From NCBI GenBank assembly GCA_052034005.1, contig JBPOJB010000019.1, positions 39,257 to 103,256 of the forward strand: 64,000 nt of DNA, read 5' to 3'. Made by a program: the position numbers and the translations under genes. Shown here piece by piece: positions 19,060-28,327 of the stretch. The stretch comes from JAAYDI01 sp052034005. Lineage in GTDB: Bacteria > Planctomycetota > Planctomycetia > Pirellulales > Pirellulaceae. The notes beneath the pieces were generated by a model, which saw only the letters and a program-made list of their open reading frames with translations, was not told the DNA's origin and ran no database searches. Positions within the stretch are counted from its first letter, which is position 1, and each line of letters begins with the position of its first letter.

Positions 19060-21753
19060 ATGCACGTACTGAAAACCGCCCTGCTGCTCGGACTCGCCAC
19101 ACCCGCCCTGCTCACCGCGGCGGCGGATGCCCAGAACCCGGCCGTTCCCGTGCCGGACGACGTCGCGTTCTGTCGCGAAGTGCTGATCCTGCACCACAGC
19201 CATGTCGACATCGGGTACACGCATCCGCAGTCCATGTACTGGGAGCTGCAGAAAGACTACCTGACTGCCGCCCTGGACCTGCTGGACCGTACGGAGGATT
19301 GGCCCGACGACCAGTCGCGTCCGCGCTGGACGGTGGAAGTCACAGCCCCGCTGCTGCGGTGGCTCCAGACCGCGACCGATGGCGACCTGGCGCGGCTCAA
19401 GAAGCACATCGCCGCCGGCCGGTTGGGCATCTCGGGGTTCGAATACAACACGACCCCTCTGAATTCCGCGGAAGGCCTGGCGCGGCAGTTGTACCCGGTC
19501 CGGATGCTGCGCGCGGAACTGGTCGCCGACATCCGCACGGCCCATCAGCACGATGTGACCGGGCTGCCCTGGGGCGTCGTCGACCTGTTGCTGGACAGCC
19601 AGATCGAATGCCTCGTGATGGGCATCAACCTGCACCTGAGCGGAACGCCCTTGCCGCGCCCCGCGGTATACCGCTGGCGCGGGCCGAGCGGCCGCGAGCT
19701 GTTGGTGATGAACGGCGAGCACTACAGCATGTTCGATCAGTGGTGTAACCCGTCCTCGCGCGATCTGGAGACGATCCAGGCGGGCATCTACAAGTACCTA
19801 CGGCACCTGCGTGAACTGGCGTACCCGTACGATTTCGTCTACCTGACGGCGACCCATGCCCCGTACATGTATGACAACTCGCCGCCCAATCAGGATCTGC
19901 CCGATGTGATCCGGCAATGGAACGAAGCCGGGCGCCATCCCCGCCTGCGAATGGTCACCCCCAACGAATTACTGGCGCGAATCCGGCAGATCCCGCGCGA
20001 GCAGATCCCGGTGGTCACCGGCGATTGGACCGATTACTGGAACTTCGGCGCCGGCAGTTCGGCTGCGGAAACGCGTCTGGCACGCCAATTGGCGGCCAAC
20101 ACGGCGGCCGTCGAACTCCTGGCCACGGTGTGCCCGCCCGACCGACAGGCTGCTACCGCGATCACACGGCTGTGGGACGATCTCCACCTCTACAATGAAC
20201 ACACCTGGGGCGCCCACAACTCGCTGGATGCCGATAACCCGTTCGTCGTCACCCAGTGGCATCTCAAGGCGCTGCCCGTGTACGACGGCAAACCGCTGTC
20301 GGATTATCATCTGCGCCGCGCGCTGCATCGGCTGGCCGGCAACCCCTGGCAGGGATGGGACACACCGGGCGTGCTGGTGGTCAACCCGACCGGGCTCGAG
20401 CAGACCTACTTCGTGCCCGGCACCTGGCAGGGCGCCGGCAAACGCATCGAGTCCCAGTTCATGGGCGCGCCGCGGGAAGCCACGCCCCGGCCGCTCGAAC
20501 CGCTTTTCGGCCCGGTACACCTCGAACCATTCAGTTGGCAGATCCTCCCCTGGTCGGAGCTGGCGGCCGCCCCCGCTTCGGACGCCCTCCAGACCGGGCC
20601 GGACTGGATCGCATCCCCTCATTACCACCTGACGTTTGAGCCTTCGACCGGGAAGGTTACGGGGCTGTACGACAAGCGTGCGGAGAGGCCGATCGTGCCG
20701 GCGGACGCCGCGTGGGGGTTTTTCCAACTGGTGCACGAGCGCCCCACCCAAAATGAACGGAGCGCCTTCCACGTGCGGAGCGTCGAGGGAGAGCGGTATG
20801 GGCGCACCGGCTGGAAGCCTGACTGGGCCGCCACCCGCGACAGCTACACCGGGCCGGTGACTTGCCGCGTCGAACAGCAAGCGCGGTCCGCCACGCTGGT
20901 GATCCAGGGTAAAGCGGAAGGGCTCCGGGACCTGGAGCAGCGGATCACGCTGCACGCGGATTCGCCGGTGATCGACCTGTCGGCACGGTTCCTCAAAGAG
21001 GACGTCGGATCACCGGAGGCCCTCTATTTCGCGTTTCCGCTGCGCCTGGACGCCCAGTGGCGCGCTCATTTCGACACGGCGAGCGTCGTCACGGAGCTGG
21101 ACGCCGAGCAGATCCCGGGCACCAGCCGCGACTGGGTCACGGTCGACACGTTTGCCAGCGTCCACCACGGCGACTTCGGCGCCACGCTCTATTGCCCCGA
21201 CGCGCCGCTCGTCCAGATCGGCGGCTTCAACTGGGCGAAAAAGCAGGATGCCATCCCGCGCCCTGCAGACCCGCTGCTGCTCGCGTGGCCGCTGAACAAC
21301 TACTGGGAGACTAACTTCCGCGCCAGCCAGCCCGGAATCGTTGAACTACGGTACGCGTTTACGAGTCATGGGGCATTCGACCCGGCGCGCGCGGTGCGCG
21401 AGGGCCAGCAGACCCTGAACCCCCCAATCACGCACCTGGTCTTGGAGAACGCCGCGCGGCGGCAGGGGCGGTTCCTGGACGTACAGGGCGACCAGGTCGT
21501 GGTGACGCACGTGAAGCCGGCCCGGGACGGGTGTGGCGTCGTGGTGCGGCTGGTCAACCTGAGTACCGCCGCGACCGAGGCCAGGCTGGCACTGCCCGGC
21601 CGGCCGCTGTCGGAAGCATGGCAGTGCGGCACGCTCGAAGAGAACCAATTGCGGCTGCCGCTGACTGAAGGCTGTGCCATGTGCCGCTTGTCACCGCGAC
21701 AGATCACGACGGTTCGCCTGCAAGCGGCAGGGGACGGCGGCGAAGGCCGGTGA
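19060..21753 (+). CDS. GH38-family alpha-mannosidase, exported
   Basis: An 897-aa enzyme with a signal peptide (MHVLKTALLLGLATPALLTA). The GH38 zinc site is visible: H48 and D50 in HHSHVDIGYTH, D165 in HQHDVTGLPWG (metal ligand and candidate nucleophile) and H381 in NEHTWGAHN. Next come the three-helix region (PLSDYHLRRALHRLAG) and the large C-terminal beta-sandwich domains (SPHYHLTFEPSTGKVTGLYD, GIVELRYAFTSHGAFDP). Length is close to bacterial GH38 enzymes. GH38 removes alpha-mannose from N-glycans and mannans with retention. The gene is 36 bp after the GH20-like gene on the same strand, so the two probably act on the same glycan. It converges with the CBM32-GH123-like gene, 64 bp away. Confidence 0.92.
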   Translation: MHVLKTALLLGLATPALLTAAADAQNPAVPVPDDVAFCREVLILHHSHVDIGYTHPQSMYWELQKDYLTAALDLLDRTEDWPDDQSRPRWTVEVTAPLLRWLQTATDGDLARLKKHIAAGRLGISGFEYNTTPLNSAEGLARQLYPVRMLRAELVADIRTAHQHDVTGLPWGVVDLLLDSQIECLVMGINLHLSGTPLPRPAVYRWRGPSGRELLVMNGEHYSMFDQWCNPSSRDLETIQAGIYKYLRHLRELAYPYDFVYLTATHAPYMYDNSPPNQDLPDVIRQWNEAGRHPRLRMVTPNELLARIRQIPREQIPVVTGDWTDYWNFGAGSSAAETRLARQLAANTAAVELLATVCPPDRQAATAITRLWDDLHLYNEHTWGAHNSLDADNPFVVTQWHLKALPVYDGKPLSDYHLRRALHRLAGNPWQGWDTPGVLVVNPTGLEQTYFVPGTWQGAGKRIESQFMGAPREATPRPLEPLFGPVHLEPFSWQILPWSELAAAPASDALQTGPDWIASPHYHLTFEPSTGKVTGLYDKRAERPIVPADAAWGFFQLVHERPTQNERSAFHVRSVEGERYGRTGWKPDWAATRDSYTGPVTCRVEQQARSATLVIQGKAEGLRDLEQRITLHADSPVIDLSARFLKEDVGSPEALYFAFPLRLDAQWRAHFDTASVVTELDAEQIPGTSRDWVTVDTFASVHHGDFGATLYCPDAPLVQIGGFNWAKKQDAIPRPADPLLLAWPLNNYWETNFRASQPGIVELRYAFTSHGAFDPARAVREGQQTLNPPITHLVLENAARRQGRFLDVQGDQVVVTHVKPARDGCGVVVRLVNLSTAATEARLALPGRPLSEAWQCGTLEENQLRLPLTEGCAMCRLSPRQITTVRLQAAGDGGEGR

Positions 21754-21817
21754 GTTGTGGCATAAGCAGGGCATCTTATTTCTGCATTGGCGTTCGCCGC
21801 TTGCGCATCGGCCGCCG

Positions 21818-24256
21818 CTATGGCATCCGCTCGAGCAGCTCCAGCACGCGCAGCCGAAAGGCATCCGGGGTCCCGCGGTCAACTTCGGGCGTCCAGGTCC
21901 AGTCCGGTTCGTAGTGACCGGTCACCGCGTCGAGCGCTTCGTCCAGGAGCTGCTCGGCCTGCGCCCGCAGCTCGGCGTCCGACGTCCGGGCAGCCGCGTC
22001 CCGGAGCAGGCACAGGTATTCATAGTCTTCAACCCCTTCACGCACCGCCTGCCAGTGGATCGCGTCCGTCACGTCATCGACGCCGATGAATGCCGGGGTG
22101 AACGCTGTGCGGGTGCCGGCATACTCGTTCCAGGACGAGCGACCGCCACCGGTGTCGCCGAACGCCCAGAACCCGATCCCCACCGCGCCGTGGCGGAAGG
22201 CGTGCCACGCGGCCCGCCGGTAATACCGGCAGGGGTCGAACAGCCGCGTCGGTCCCGAACACTGGTAGAACCACAGTCGCTGCCCGGCTTCCCGCCGCCC
22301 CTGATAATACTGGATCGCGGTCGGACCTCCGGCGTAGAAAATGGCCAGTTGCGGACAGACAATGTCCGCCAGCGTGATCGCGCGTTGCAGTCGGGCTTCC
22401 TGGGGATGGAGCCAACATGGGTCCTGGAAGATGGTGAGCTCGGGCGCGGCGGCCTTGATGGCCTCGGCCCAGGCGATGATCACCGCGTCCTGCTCGTCGG
22501 TGCTGGGCTCATCCACCAACAGGAGGCCCAACTGGCTCGCGTGCAGGTTCCGGTCGCGCATGTGCTGGGCGAGTGCCGCCGCCCAACTCCCCACGCGCGG
22601 CGCAAACTCCGGCGCGTCGCTGGCCGCGTCGGCAAACGTCCGTCCCACCGCCGCGAACACCAGGTAGTTTCGTGCACCCGGCCACAGATCCATCCACGCG
22701 TCCAGCGCCTGGAAAGACGGCGCCGCCTTGAGGTTTCCCGCGGCGTCGAAGTCGTCGGCCTTAGGCCAGGGAAGTACGCTCGACTTCGCCCAGGGAGAAT
22801 CCACAAAGTGCGACCGCTCGCAGGCGATCGCTGCTGGGCGGTTTTTCTCCGTGATGCCATACGCACCGGATCCGTCTGTGTAGTCCCACATTCCCAGCGA
22901 GAGGCGGGGCGGAGGCATCGTGATCGGGGAGACGCGCACCGTCAGGGGAAGCCGCTCCTGATTTCCGGCAGCCTCGACGACCAGCGTGCCCGTGTATTCG
23001 CCCGGCACTAAGGTCGACGAGTCAACCGTCAGCCACAGCCGGGTGGTCGCGCCAGCCGGCAAAGGCACGACGAAATGATCGTGCTCAAAGACAGCGTCCG
23101 GCAGCGCCGCGGCGACGGAAGTCCGCTGCGCCGTATCGGTCCATGGCACGGCCGATACGGCCAGCCAGGAGGGACGCGGCGCGCCGGGCAGACCCTCAAC
23201 CCGTACCCGCGCGCTGGCCGCATGCTCGGAGGCGTTGGTCAGCAGGCACGCGTCCGCGCGATACTCGCCCTGCATCATCACGATGTGGAGTGCAGGCGGG
23301 CCCTCGCGCTGGGGCGGCGCTTCATCTGGCCGGATCGGGTCGAAGCGGTGCTTCCGCCACGCAAAAAACTCAGGCCACCCCTCTGCACGCATGATCGCAC
23401 CGTGGGTGGCCAGGATCGCTGCGTGCGTGGCGTTGAGCGGGAAGGTGGTGCGGAACCCGTCCGCGACAGGTTCCGCGATGTCACAGAGGCGGCTCTCAAG
23501 CAGCCTCAACCGCTCGTAGATGTCGTTCTTGGCCGCGCCCGATAGCGACGAGCGCTCCGTCGCGGTCCGGGCTGTGTGCAAGTCGAGCGACAGGCGTCGA
23601 AAGATGCCGGTCCGCGCCTCCGACCAGCCGATGGGAATCGCGGTCTCCGGATCGGAGGTGACCGGGTCCGTCGGCTCGCCCGTCAGCAGCGTATCCGGTC
23701 CGCGGTAGATTTCCAGCTCGTCGCAGAAGGTATACGCGCCGTCGGTTACGATCGCCAGACGCACGTAACGACCTCGGCTCGCCAGTGCGTGCGACGTATA
23801 GCGGAACGTGCCATAACCCTCGGCCGGCGGCCGGCCCTGTGATTGGGAAAGAATGACAAGGTCCCCTGCGCTCCGCCACAGCTTCCCGTCGTCACTGACG
23901 GCCAGTCGCAACTCTTTCGGCCACGCGACGCCGGCCACGCCGGCCGCCGTGCTGAAAGACACACCGGAGATCGGACGCGTCTCGCCCAGATCGACCGTCA
24001 CCAGCACGATCGGCGCACCCTGCCAGCCCACCGTGGAGGTCTGCGTCCAGAAATAACCCTGCGTGTAGACTCCGTCGGTCAACTGCGTGGCGTCGCCCGC
24101 GTCCGTACAGTGGCCGTAGCTGGGCGCCGGATACATCGTGTAGCCGCAGCCCCGTGCCATGTTTTCCGGTGGCGCGTGCTCGGTCGCCAGCAGGGACCCG
24201 AGCGGCGCGACGGCCGCCGCCGCAACGAACGCGACATAACAAGATAGCCGGTACAT
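21818..24256 (-). CDS. Exported CBM32-type plus GH123-like (DUF4091) glycoside hydrolase
   Basis: An 812-aa protein from the ATG at 24256, with GGAG upstream and a signal peptide (MYRLSCYVAFVAAAAVAPLG). Residues ~30-200 form an F5/8 type C (CBM32-like) module with LVTVDLGETRPISGVSFSTA, LRLAVSDDGKLW and GRYVRLAIVTDGAYTFCDELE. A linker region and a beta-sandwich follow (TTRLWLTVDSSTLVPGEYTG), then a TIM barrel whose LLLVDEPSTDEQ carries the paired acidic residues D582-E583 expected of GH123. The C-terminal WNEYAGTRTAFTPAFIGVDD and VREGVEDYEYLCLLRDAA are typical DUF4091 features. GH123 enzymes release N-acetylgalactosamine by substrate assistance. That fits the amino-sugar theme but specificity is inferred. 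Confidence 0.85.
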   Translation of the reverse strand: MYRLSCYVAFVAAAAVAPLGSLLATEHAPPENMARGCGYTMYPAPSYGHCTDAGDATQLTDGVYTQGYFWTQTSTVGWQGAPIVLVTVDLGETRPISGVSFSTAAGVAGVAWPKELRLAVSDDGKLWRSAGDLVILSQSQGRPPAEGYGTFRYTSHALASRGRYVRLAIVTDGAYTFCDELEIYRGPDTLLTGEPTDPVTSDPETAIPIGWSEARTGIFRRLSLDLHTARTATERSSLSGAAKNDIYERLRLLESRLCDIAEPVADGFRTTFPLNATHAAILATHGAIMRAEGWPEFFAWRKHRFDPIRPDEAPPQREGPPALHIVMMQGEYRADACLLTNASEHAASARVRVEGLPGAPRPSWLAVSAVPWTDTAQRTSVAAALPDAVFEHDHFVVPLPAGATTRLWLTVDSSTLVPGEYTGTLVVEAAGNQERLPLTVRVSPITMPPPRLSLGMWDYTDGSGAYGITEKNRPAAIACERSHFVDSPWAKSSVLPWPKADDFDAAGNLKAAPSFQALDAWMDLWPGARNYLVFAAVGRTFADAASDAPEFAPRVGSWAAALAQHMRDRNLHASQLGLLLVDEPSTDEQDAVIIAWAEAIKAAAPELTIFQDPCWLHPQEARLQRAITLADIVCPQLAIFYAGGPTAIQYYQGRREAGQRLWFYQCSGPTRLFDPCRYYRRAAWHAFRHGAVGIGFWAFGDTGGGRSSWNEYAGTRTAFTPAFIGVDDVTDAIHWQAVREGVEDYEYLCLLRDAAARTSDAELRAQAEQLLDEALDAVTGHYEPDWTWTPEVDRGTPDAFRLRVLELLERMP

Positions 24257-24845
24257 CACTCGCTCCTTCGCAGAGCTGACTAGATCACGCATGTCCTTCC
24301 CGACAGGAACCGTCCGCCACCGCAGAGCGGCTGCTGTGCGCCGGCACAGCGCCGCACGAGACGACACCCCAGCATGGCGCCTGGTTCGTCCTGAAGGGGC
24401 AATGACATTCTAGCACCGGGCAGAGCTGAGCGCCACAGCCGCGAAGCGGCACGTTGGGTCAGCGACCTCCTCCCCTTCGACCAGTGCAGACAAGGTGGGC
24501 GAGGACGCCCACCCTACATCTAGCGCGACGACCGCACGTAGGGCGGACGTCCCCGTCCGCCCAGGCCCTGCGCCTGGCGCGGCACAAGCAGTCGGGGGCC
24601 AGAGCCAGCGAAGAGCAGTTGGGTGAGGACGCCCACCCTACATGATGCGTAGGCTGAAGAGGCCGGCGCCCTGGCTTCCGAAAACCGGCTTCCGGGATCC
24701 GGCGCAGCAGGTGTCATCGGCCTGGCACACGTCCCCACGGCAGCGGCTGCCGTGGAACGTAGGTCTGGACGCAGCCTGCACGGTACACCACTCGTGGCTG
24801 CCACCTGGACCAGCCAAGTGGCGGCCACACGAGGCATGCGTTTCA
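24257..24845. other. Intergenic region with three GGGCGGACG-type hairpins
   Basis: About 590 bp between two minus-strand genes. Its middle third carries three copies of a short hairpin repeat (24494-24639). Open frames across it follow the repeats and have no ribosome-binding site. I see nothing else that can be named. Confidence 0.7.
24494..24639. repeat. Three short GTAGGGTGGGCGTCC-type hairpin repeats
   Basis: GGTGGGCG-AGGA-CGCCCACC (24494-24513) is a perfect 8-bp stem. GGGCGGACG-TCCC-CGTCCGCCC (24541-24562) is a perfect 9-bp stem. GGGTG-AGGA-CGCCCACCC (24621-24639) is an imperfect third copy. Two are followed by TACAT or CCTACAT. This short repeat type is scattered between genes in many high-GC bacterial genomes; function is unknown. 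Confidence 0.7.
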
Positions 24846-26168
24846 CTATTCGCTCGGAGCCTGCAACTTCAGGATCAGGTAAAGTTGCGGAGTCTCTTGG
24901 GGTGCAGGAGATGCAGAGTGCGTCTCGCCCCCGGTCGGAGCTGGCGCCGGGCTGGATGCCGCCACGCGCGTGACTCCGCCGACCACGACAGGCATTCCCA
25001 CAGGCACCCTGAGCGTGGTGGCCAGTTCTTGCATGTCGATAGCGACCCGATCGACTTGTGGAAATCCGGCTGCTTGCGATGACGTGGCCGTCAGCACCGC
25101 CTCCGGCTTCGCCGGCGCTGTAATGGTCGAGCGCAGGTCCACAATGGCGGTTTTCCCGCCCGGGACCAGCGTGGGGCGGATCTCCAGAACTGCCCCGAAA
25201 TGCCACTTCTCGGTCACCGTCTGGTATCCGACATTGGTGCTCGGCGCCTCAGGGTCGACCACCACGCTCTCCTGCTGCGATATCGTCATTAAGGGAGTAT
25301 CGTGTGTGTCGCGTCGAGCGTACTGCGCATCGTGTCCGTTCGGCCTGACGATACTGCCCACCACCGGAATCAGGCTCGTCACAACGTTTTGACGTGCGCC
25401 GCTCGCGAGATACACGAGCTGACCGTTGAAGCAGGTCGTCATGGCGCGGATGCTGGTCGGCCTCCGCGTGAATTCCTCCAGCAACGGGTCGTCAAGGGCG
25501 AACCTCCCTTCAGAACCCGTTAGCTCCCTCACTTCATCCACTTCATCAGAGGTCAACTCCACCCAGAGGGCATCGATCATGACTATCCTTCGGTTGTTCG
25601 AGCCCTCCCGCAACTGGGAGAGGAATTCTTCGATCTGTTTGTGAACGTCCTGTGTCTGCAATACGACAAGCGCGTAGCCCAGTACTTCGGCCGCGCCGCG
25701 ACCCCCGCTCTCTTGCCAGCTTGTGCCGCCACAGGTGTGAGTAATGGCTGTGACCAGATCATCCACGCCGATCCCTACCGAGGTCGCGGATCCGGGCTGC
25801 CGCACGACAGTTGGTCCGGGCCTCATGCCGCCCTGGAACCCAGGCATACCGGGGAGGCCTGGCCCCAAGCCGTGGCCGGTACCCGGCATCGCGGAACCGC
25901 CAGCGGTCATTCCGCTGAACAAACCTCGCCCCATGGACTTTGCCGCCGAGTGTAAGTATTCATAGTCGGGTACAGGCACGATCAAATCGGCCACATCATA
26001 AACACGCACGGTCATCGAACTGTCGGGCGGCCTGCGCGATGGTTGCTGCGCCCCGGAAGAACCGTCTCCGCCCTCATCCATTTGAGCGGTGACCTGTAAC
26101 GGCCACAGCAAAGCCACGGCAGCCAGCGTGACGGCTGACCTGCGGAACGAACATCGAAAAGAACGCAT
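24846..26168 (-). CDS. Exported secretin-like protein
   Basis: A 440-aa protein with a signal peptide (MRSFRCSFRRSAVTLAAVALL, cleaved near VTAQ). A Gly/Pro/Met-rich linker spans ~75-125. Residues ~130-200 resemble the short secretin-associated N-domain seen in many planctomycete proteins (VDDLVTAITHTCGG, LVVLQTQDVHKQIEEFLSQL). The rest resembles a reduced secretin core: IVMIDALWVELTSDEVDEV, GAVLEIRPTLVPGGKTAIVD and LATTLRVPVGMPVVVGGV, matching the beta-strand, lip and export signature order of type II/III secretins. It is much smaller than a pore-forming secretin and has no GspD-like partner genes, so it may be a secretin-domain envelope protein and not a full channel. It lies 198 bp downstream of the ECF sigma/membrane-protein pair on the same strand. 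Confidence 0.75.
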   Translation of the reverse strand: MRSFRCSFRRSAVTLAAVALLWPLQVTAQMDEGGDGSSGAQQPSRRPPDSSMTVRVYDVADLIVPVPDYEYLHSAAKSMGRGLFSGMTAGGSAMPGTGHGLGPGLPGMPGFQGGMRPGPTVVRQPGSATSVGIGVDDLVTAITHTCGGTSWQESGGRGAAEVLGYALVVLQTQDVHKQIEEFLSQLREGSNNRRIVMIDALWVELTSDEVDEVRELTGSEGRFALDDPLLEEFTRRPTSIRAMTTCFNGQLVYLASGARQNVVTSLIPVVGSIVRPNGHDAQYARRDTHDTPLMTISQQESVVVDPEAPSTNVGYQTVTEKWHFGAVLEIRPTLVPGGKTAIVDLRSTITAPAKPEAVLTATSSQAAGFPQVDRVAIDMQELATTLRVPVGMPVVVGGVTRVAASSPAPAPTGGETHSASPAPQETPQLYLILKLQAPSE

Positions 26169-26366
26169 TACTCGGACCCTTTCTAAGTCAAGTCAATCGT
26201 TTCGTCGCCCCACATGTGGCGACGTGTGCCCACTTTCGGACGGCTTCCCTCCTCCATTTCCAGACAATCGCCTCCCCAGGGCGGCCACATGCCAGAAGGC
26301 TGTGTGAGCAGCCCGTTGACGCCCGGCTCACGACACAATCCCCACCGCACGTATCACCTCGTGACA

Positions 26367-27515
26367 TCAGTTTGTAATTCGCGCCCAGTAGACGCGGGCA
26401 CGGTTGAGCGAACCGAGCAGCCTGGGTTGGGCGGTCGCAAACGCCAGAAACTGATCGATCTCCTGACCGCGGCACGCCATAAGAGCGATCCAGGTCTCCG
26501 GGTGACACGCCGGATCCTGTGACACACGCCTGATCAAGCGTTCCGAGACAACGGGTTCATTGATGTGTCCCAACCCCAGCGCGGCCGCCAGCCGCACAGC
26601 GGGATCTTCGGCATCGAGTCGGGCCAGCAACACGTCGCGCACCGGCGGCTCGACCTCGTCCGCAGCCGCCAGCACTTCATCGCACAGCATGTCGTCTTGT
26701 ACGAGCGACAGGCACGTGTCGACGGTATCCACATTACCCCACAGACGCCGATAGATCGCACTCCGCACTGCGGGGTCTTCCGCCTGGACAACCGCCCACG
26801 CCAAGCCGTCCGTGCCGACGAGTGTTTCGAGCGTCTGCAAGGCCGGCTCGCGGCATGTCTCACGCCGGCTCAACTGCAACAGAGGTACAGTGGACCGCGG
26901 CGTACCGCGCGCTGCCAACAGCCGCAGGATAGCCATTGCTCGTTGGTCATCGGCGCGAGGCAGCCGTTGCAGCAGCAGCGGTTCGACATACACAGAGTTC
27001 ATTTCCGGAGACTGTAGTAACGGATGCAGGTCCGCCTGCGGGTCGGCCACCAGGCACGCAATCGCGGCTTCAACGGCGTTGGCAATCGGACCTTGCTTCA
27101 TGACCTCGCGTTGTCGCTGACGTACGCGGAACATCAACTGCTCGTAAGCGGTCGCCGGACGACCGTGCGACACGGATGGCTGGTCGGCGGATTCGGGCGC
27201 GGCCACAGGCTGCTGCTGTACGATGCTGTCAGGCGCCGCGGATGGGCGGACCTCGTCGTGCGCCGCCAGATCGGGTCGTGGTGAGAACGGCACGGCGTTC
27301 CGGCGAACCAGCCACGCAACGGCCAGCCCCACGAGCAGTACAGCAGCCAGAGCGGCAATGCGGCGCACGGCCTGCCTGCGGCGGTCGGCCCGTGAACGCG
27401 CTTGCCAGAACCTCTCCAGCCGATCGAGCTGACCGGCCGCCGCCGGCGGGTCGAGCGCTGCACGAATCTGCGCCTCCAGCTCAGCAAATTGTGATTCTGT
27501 TTCGTCGTGGCTCAT
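26367..27515 (-). CDS. Membrane protein with HEAT-like repeats, candidate anti-sigma factor
   Basis: A 382-aa protein. Residues 1-50 are charged and cytoplasmic (FAELEAQIRAALDPPAAAG), followed by one membrane helix (RRIAALAAVLLVGLAVAWLV), an Ala/Pro linker and a C-terminal helical domain. That domain has a HEAT-like rhythm (DDQRAMAILRLLAARGTPR, EDPAVRSAIYRRLWG, EDPAVRLAAALGLGHI). Its ATG overlaps the stop of the ECF sigma gene by four bases (27512-27515), the arrangement expected for a sigma/anti-sigma pair. No zinc-binding anti-sigma motif (HxxxCxxC) is present, so an anti-sigma role rests on context. HEAT-like repeats outside the membrane suggest it senses a protein partner. Confidence 0.75.
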   Translation of the reverse strand: MSHDETESQFAELEAQIRAALDPPAAAGQLDRLERFWQARSRADRRRQAVRRIAALAAVLLVGLAVAWLVRRNAVPFSPRPDLAAHDEVRPSAAPDSIVQQQPVAAPESADQPSVSHGRPATAYEQLMFRVRQRQREVMKQGPIANAVEAAIACLVADPQADLHPLLQSPEMNSVYVEPLLLQRLPRADDQRAMAILRLLAARGTPRSTVPLLQLSRRETCREPALQTLETLVGTDGLAWAVVQAEDPAVRSAIYRRLWGNVDTVDTCLSLVQDDMLCDEVLAAADEVEPPVRDVLLARLDAEDPAVRLAAALGLGHINEPVVSERLIRRVSQDPACHPETWIALMACRGQEIDQFLAFATAQPRLLGSLNRARVYWARITN

Positions 27516-28024
27516 GGTAGCCTCCGGCGTGCGTAATCGACGCCGATCACTCGGGCGATCCGTTTACGCGCCAGATGAAGACACGTATGCACGTTCGCCT
27601 CGGTTGTGTCGAGTAGCTGGGCGACCTCCCGGGCGGATAGTCCTTCACCAAGTCCCAACAGAGCTACTTCCCGTTGCCGTTCCGGCAGATCCTCGATCGC
27701 CGCGCGTATCCGAGCGTGCAGTTCGCGGGCCTCGGCTTCGGCCGCCGGCTGTACCACGGGGGATACAACGCCATCGTTGGGCATCGGCAAAACCTCAGGC
27801 TGCCGCCGACGCCGCCGGTCCCGGTCGGCGTTAACGACGATCTTCAGCAACCACGTGCGAAACGTCGCCTCGCCGCGGAAACTGCCCCAGCGGCGCAGGA
27901 CCTGGCACAGCGCGTCCTGCACCAGCTCCTCAGCCGCCTGCGGGTCCCCGGCCAGACGCTGCGCAAACCTCAGAGCGACCGGTAGATGCTCGACGACCAG
28001 TCGATCTACCGTGTCTCTGTCCAT
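27512..28024 (-). CDS. ECF-type RNA polymerase sigma factor
   Basis: A 170-aa sigma factor from the ATG at 28024 (an in-frame ATG at 28069 would give 185 aa; neither has a good Shine-Dalgarno). Region 2 is seen as ALRFAQRLAGDPQAAEELVQDAL and FRGEATFRTWLLKIVVNADRD. Region 4 is seen as AAIEDLPERQREVALLGLGEG and LSAREVAQLLDTTEANVHTCL followed by a basic helix ending LARKRIARVIG. A Pro/Val-rich linker joins the two. The protein probably directs transcription in response to an envelope signal relayed by the overlapping membrane protein. The gene is divergent from the toxin-antitoxin pair. Its promoter target motif cannot be deduced from this window. Confidence 0.93.
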   Translation of the reverse strand: MDRDTVDRLVVEHLPVALRFAQRLAGDPQAAEELVQDALCQVLRRWGSFRGEATFRTWLLKIVVNADRDRRRRRQPEVLPMPNDGVVSPVVQPAAEAEARELHARIRAAIEDLPERQREVALLGLGEGLSAREVAQLLDTTEANVHTCLHLARKRIARVIGVDYARRRLP

Positions 28025-28132
28025 CAGCGAAGTCGCCTGCCACAAGTCCCTGTCCAGTCGCCTGCCCATTAGACGCGGGCCGCCAGCTAGAACTTAAACG
28101 GAAAATCTCAGATTATTATTCGCCGCTCGCGG

Positions 28133-28163
28133 CGACGGCTGGCTGCCGGCGATAGCCGTCGCA
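28133..28163. repeat. 9-bp inverted repeat between sigma factor and toxin genes
   Basis: GCGACGGCT (28133-28141) and AGCCGTCGC (28155-28163) form a perfect 9-bp stem with a 13-base loop. No T-tract follows on either strand, so it is not an obvious terminator; it could be a regulatory or chance structure. Confidence 0.5.
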
Positions 28164-28273
28164 GTCTGCAGAACCCAGACACGCAGGCTTTCGGCCTCCG
28201 GCGAAGTGCGACATCAGAGTGTCTGGTTGGGGTCGGCTTTCAGTTCTGCCCTGTCCATTCCGGGACATCGCCG

Positions 28274-28312
28274 TTGACCAAACCTCTGGCGCGCTGTATT
28301 TTATATCAGCGC
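28274..28312 (+). promoter_or_regulatory. Promoter and palindromic operator of the toxin-antitoxin pair
   Basis: TTGACC (28274-28279), a 17-base spacer and TATTTT (28297-28302) make a good sigma-70-type promoter 26 bases before the first gene. GCGCTG (28291-28296) and CAGCGC (28307-28312) form a perfect 6-bp inverted repeat with a 10-bp AT-rich centre that covers the -10 element. This is where an autorepressing antitoxin with an XRE domain would be expected to bind. Predicted from sequence only. Confidence 0.6.
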
Positions 28313-28327
28313 CTGAGAGAAGATGCG

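Noticed and set aside
24520..25206. 228-aa minus-strand ORF between the GH123-like and secretin-like genes
   Set aside because: It runs over hairpin repeats and overlaps the secretin-like gene in another frame; no motif or ribosome-binding site.
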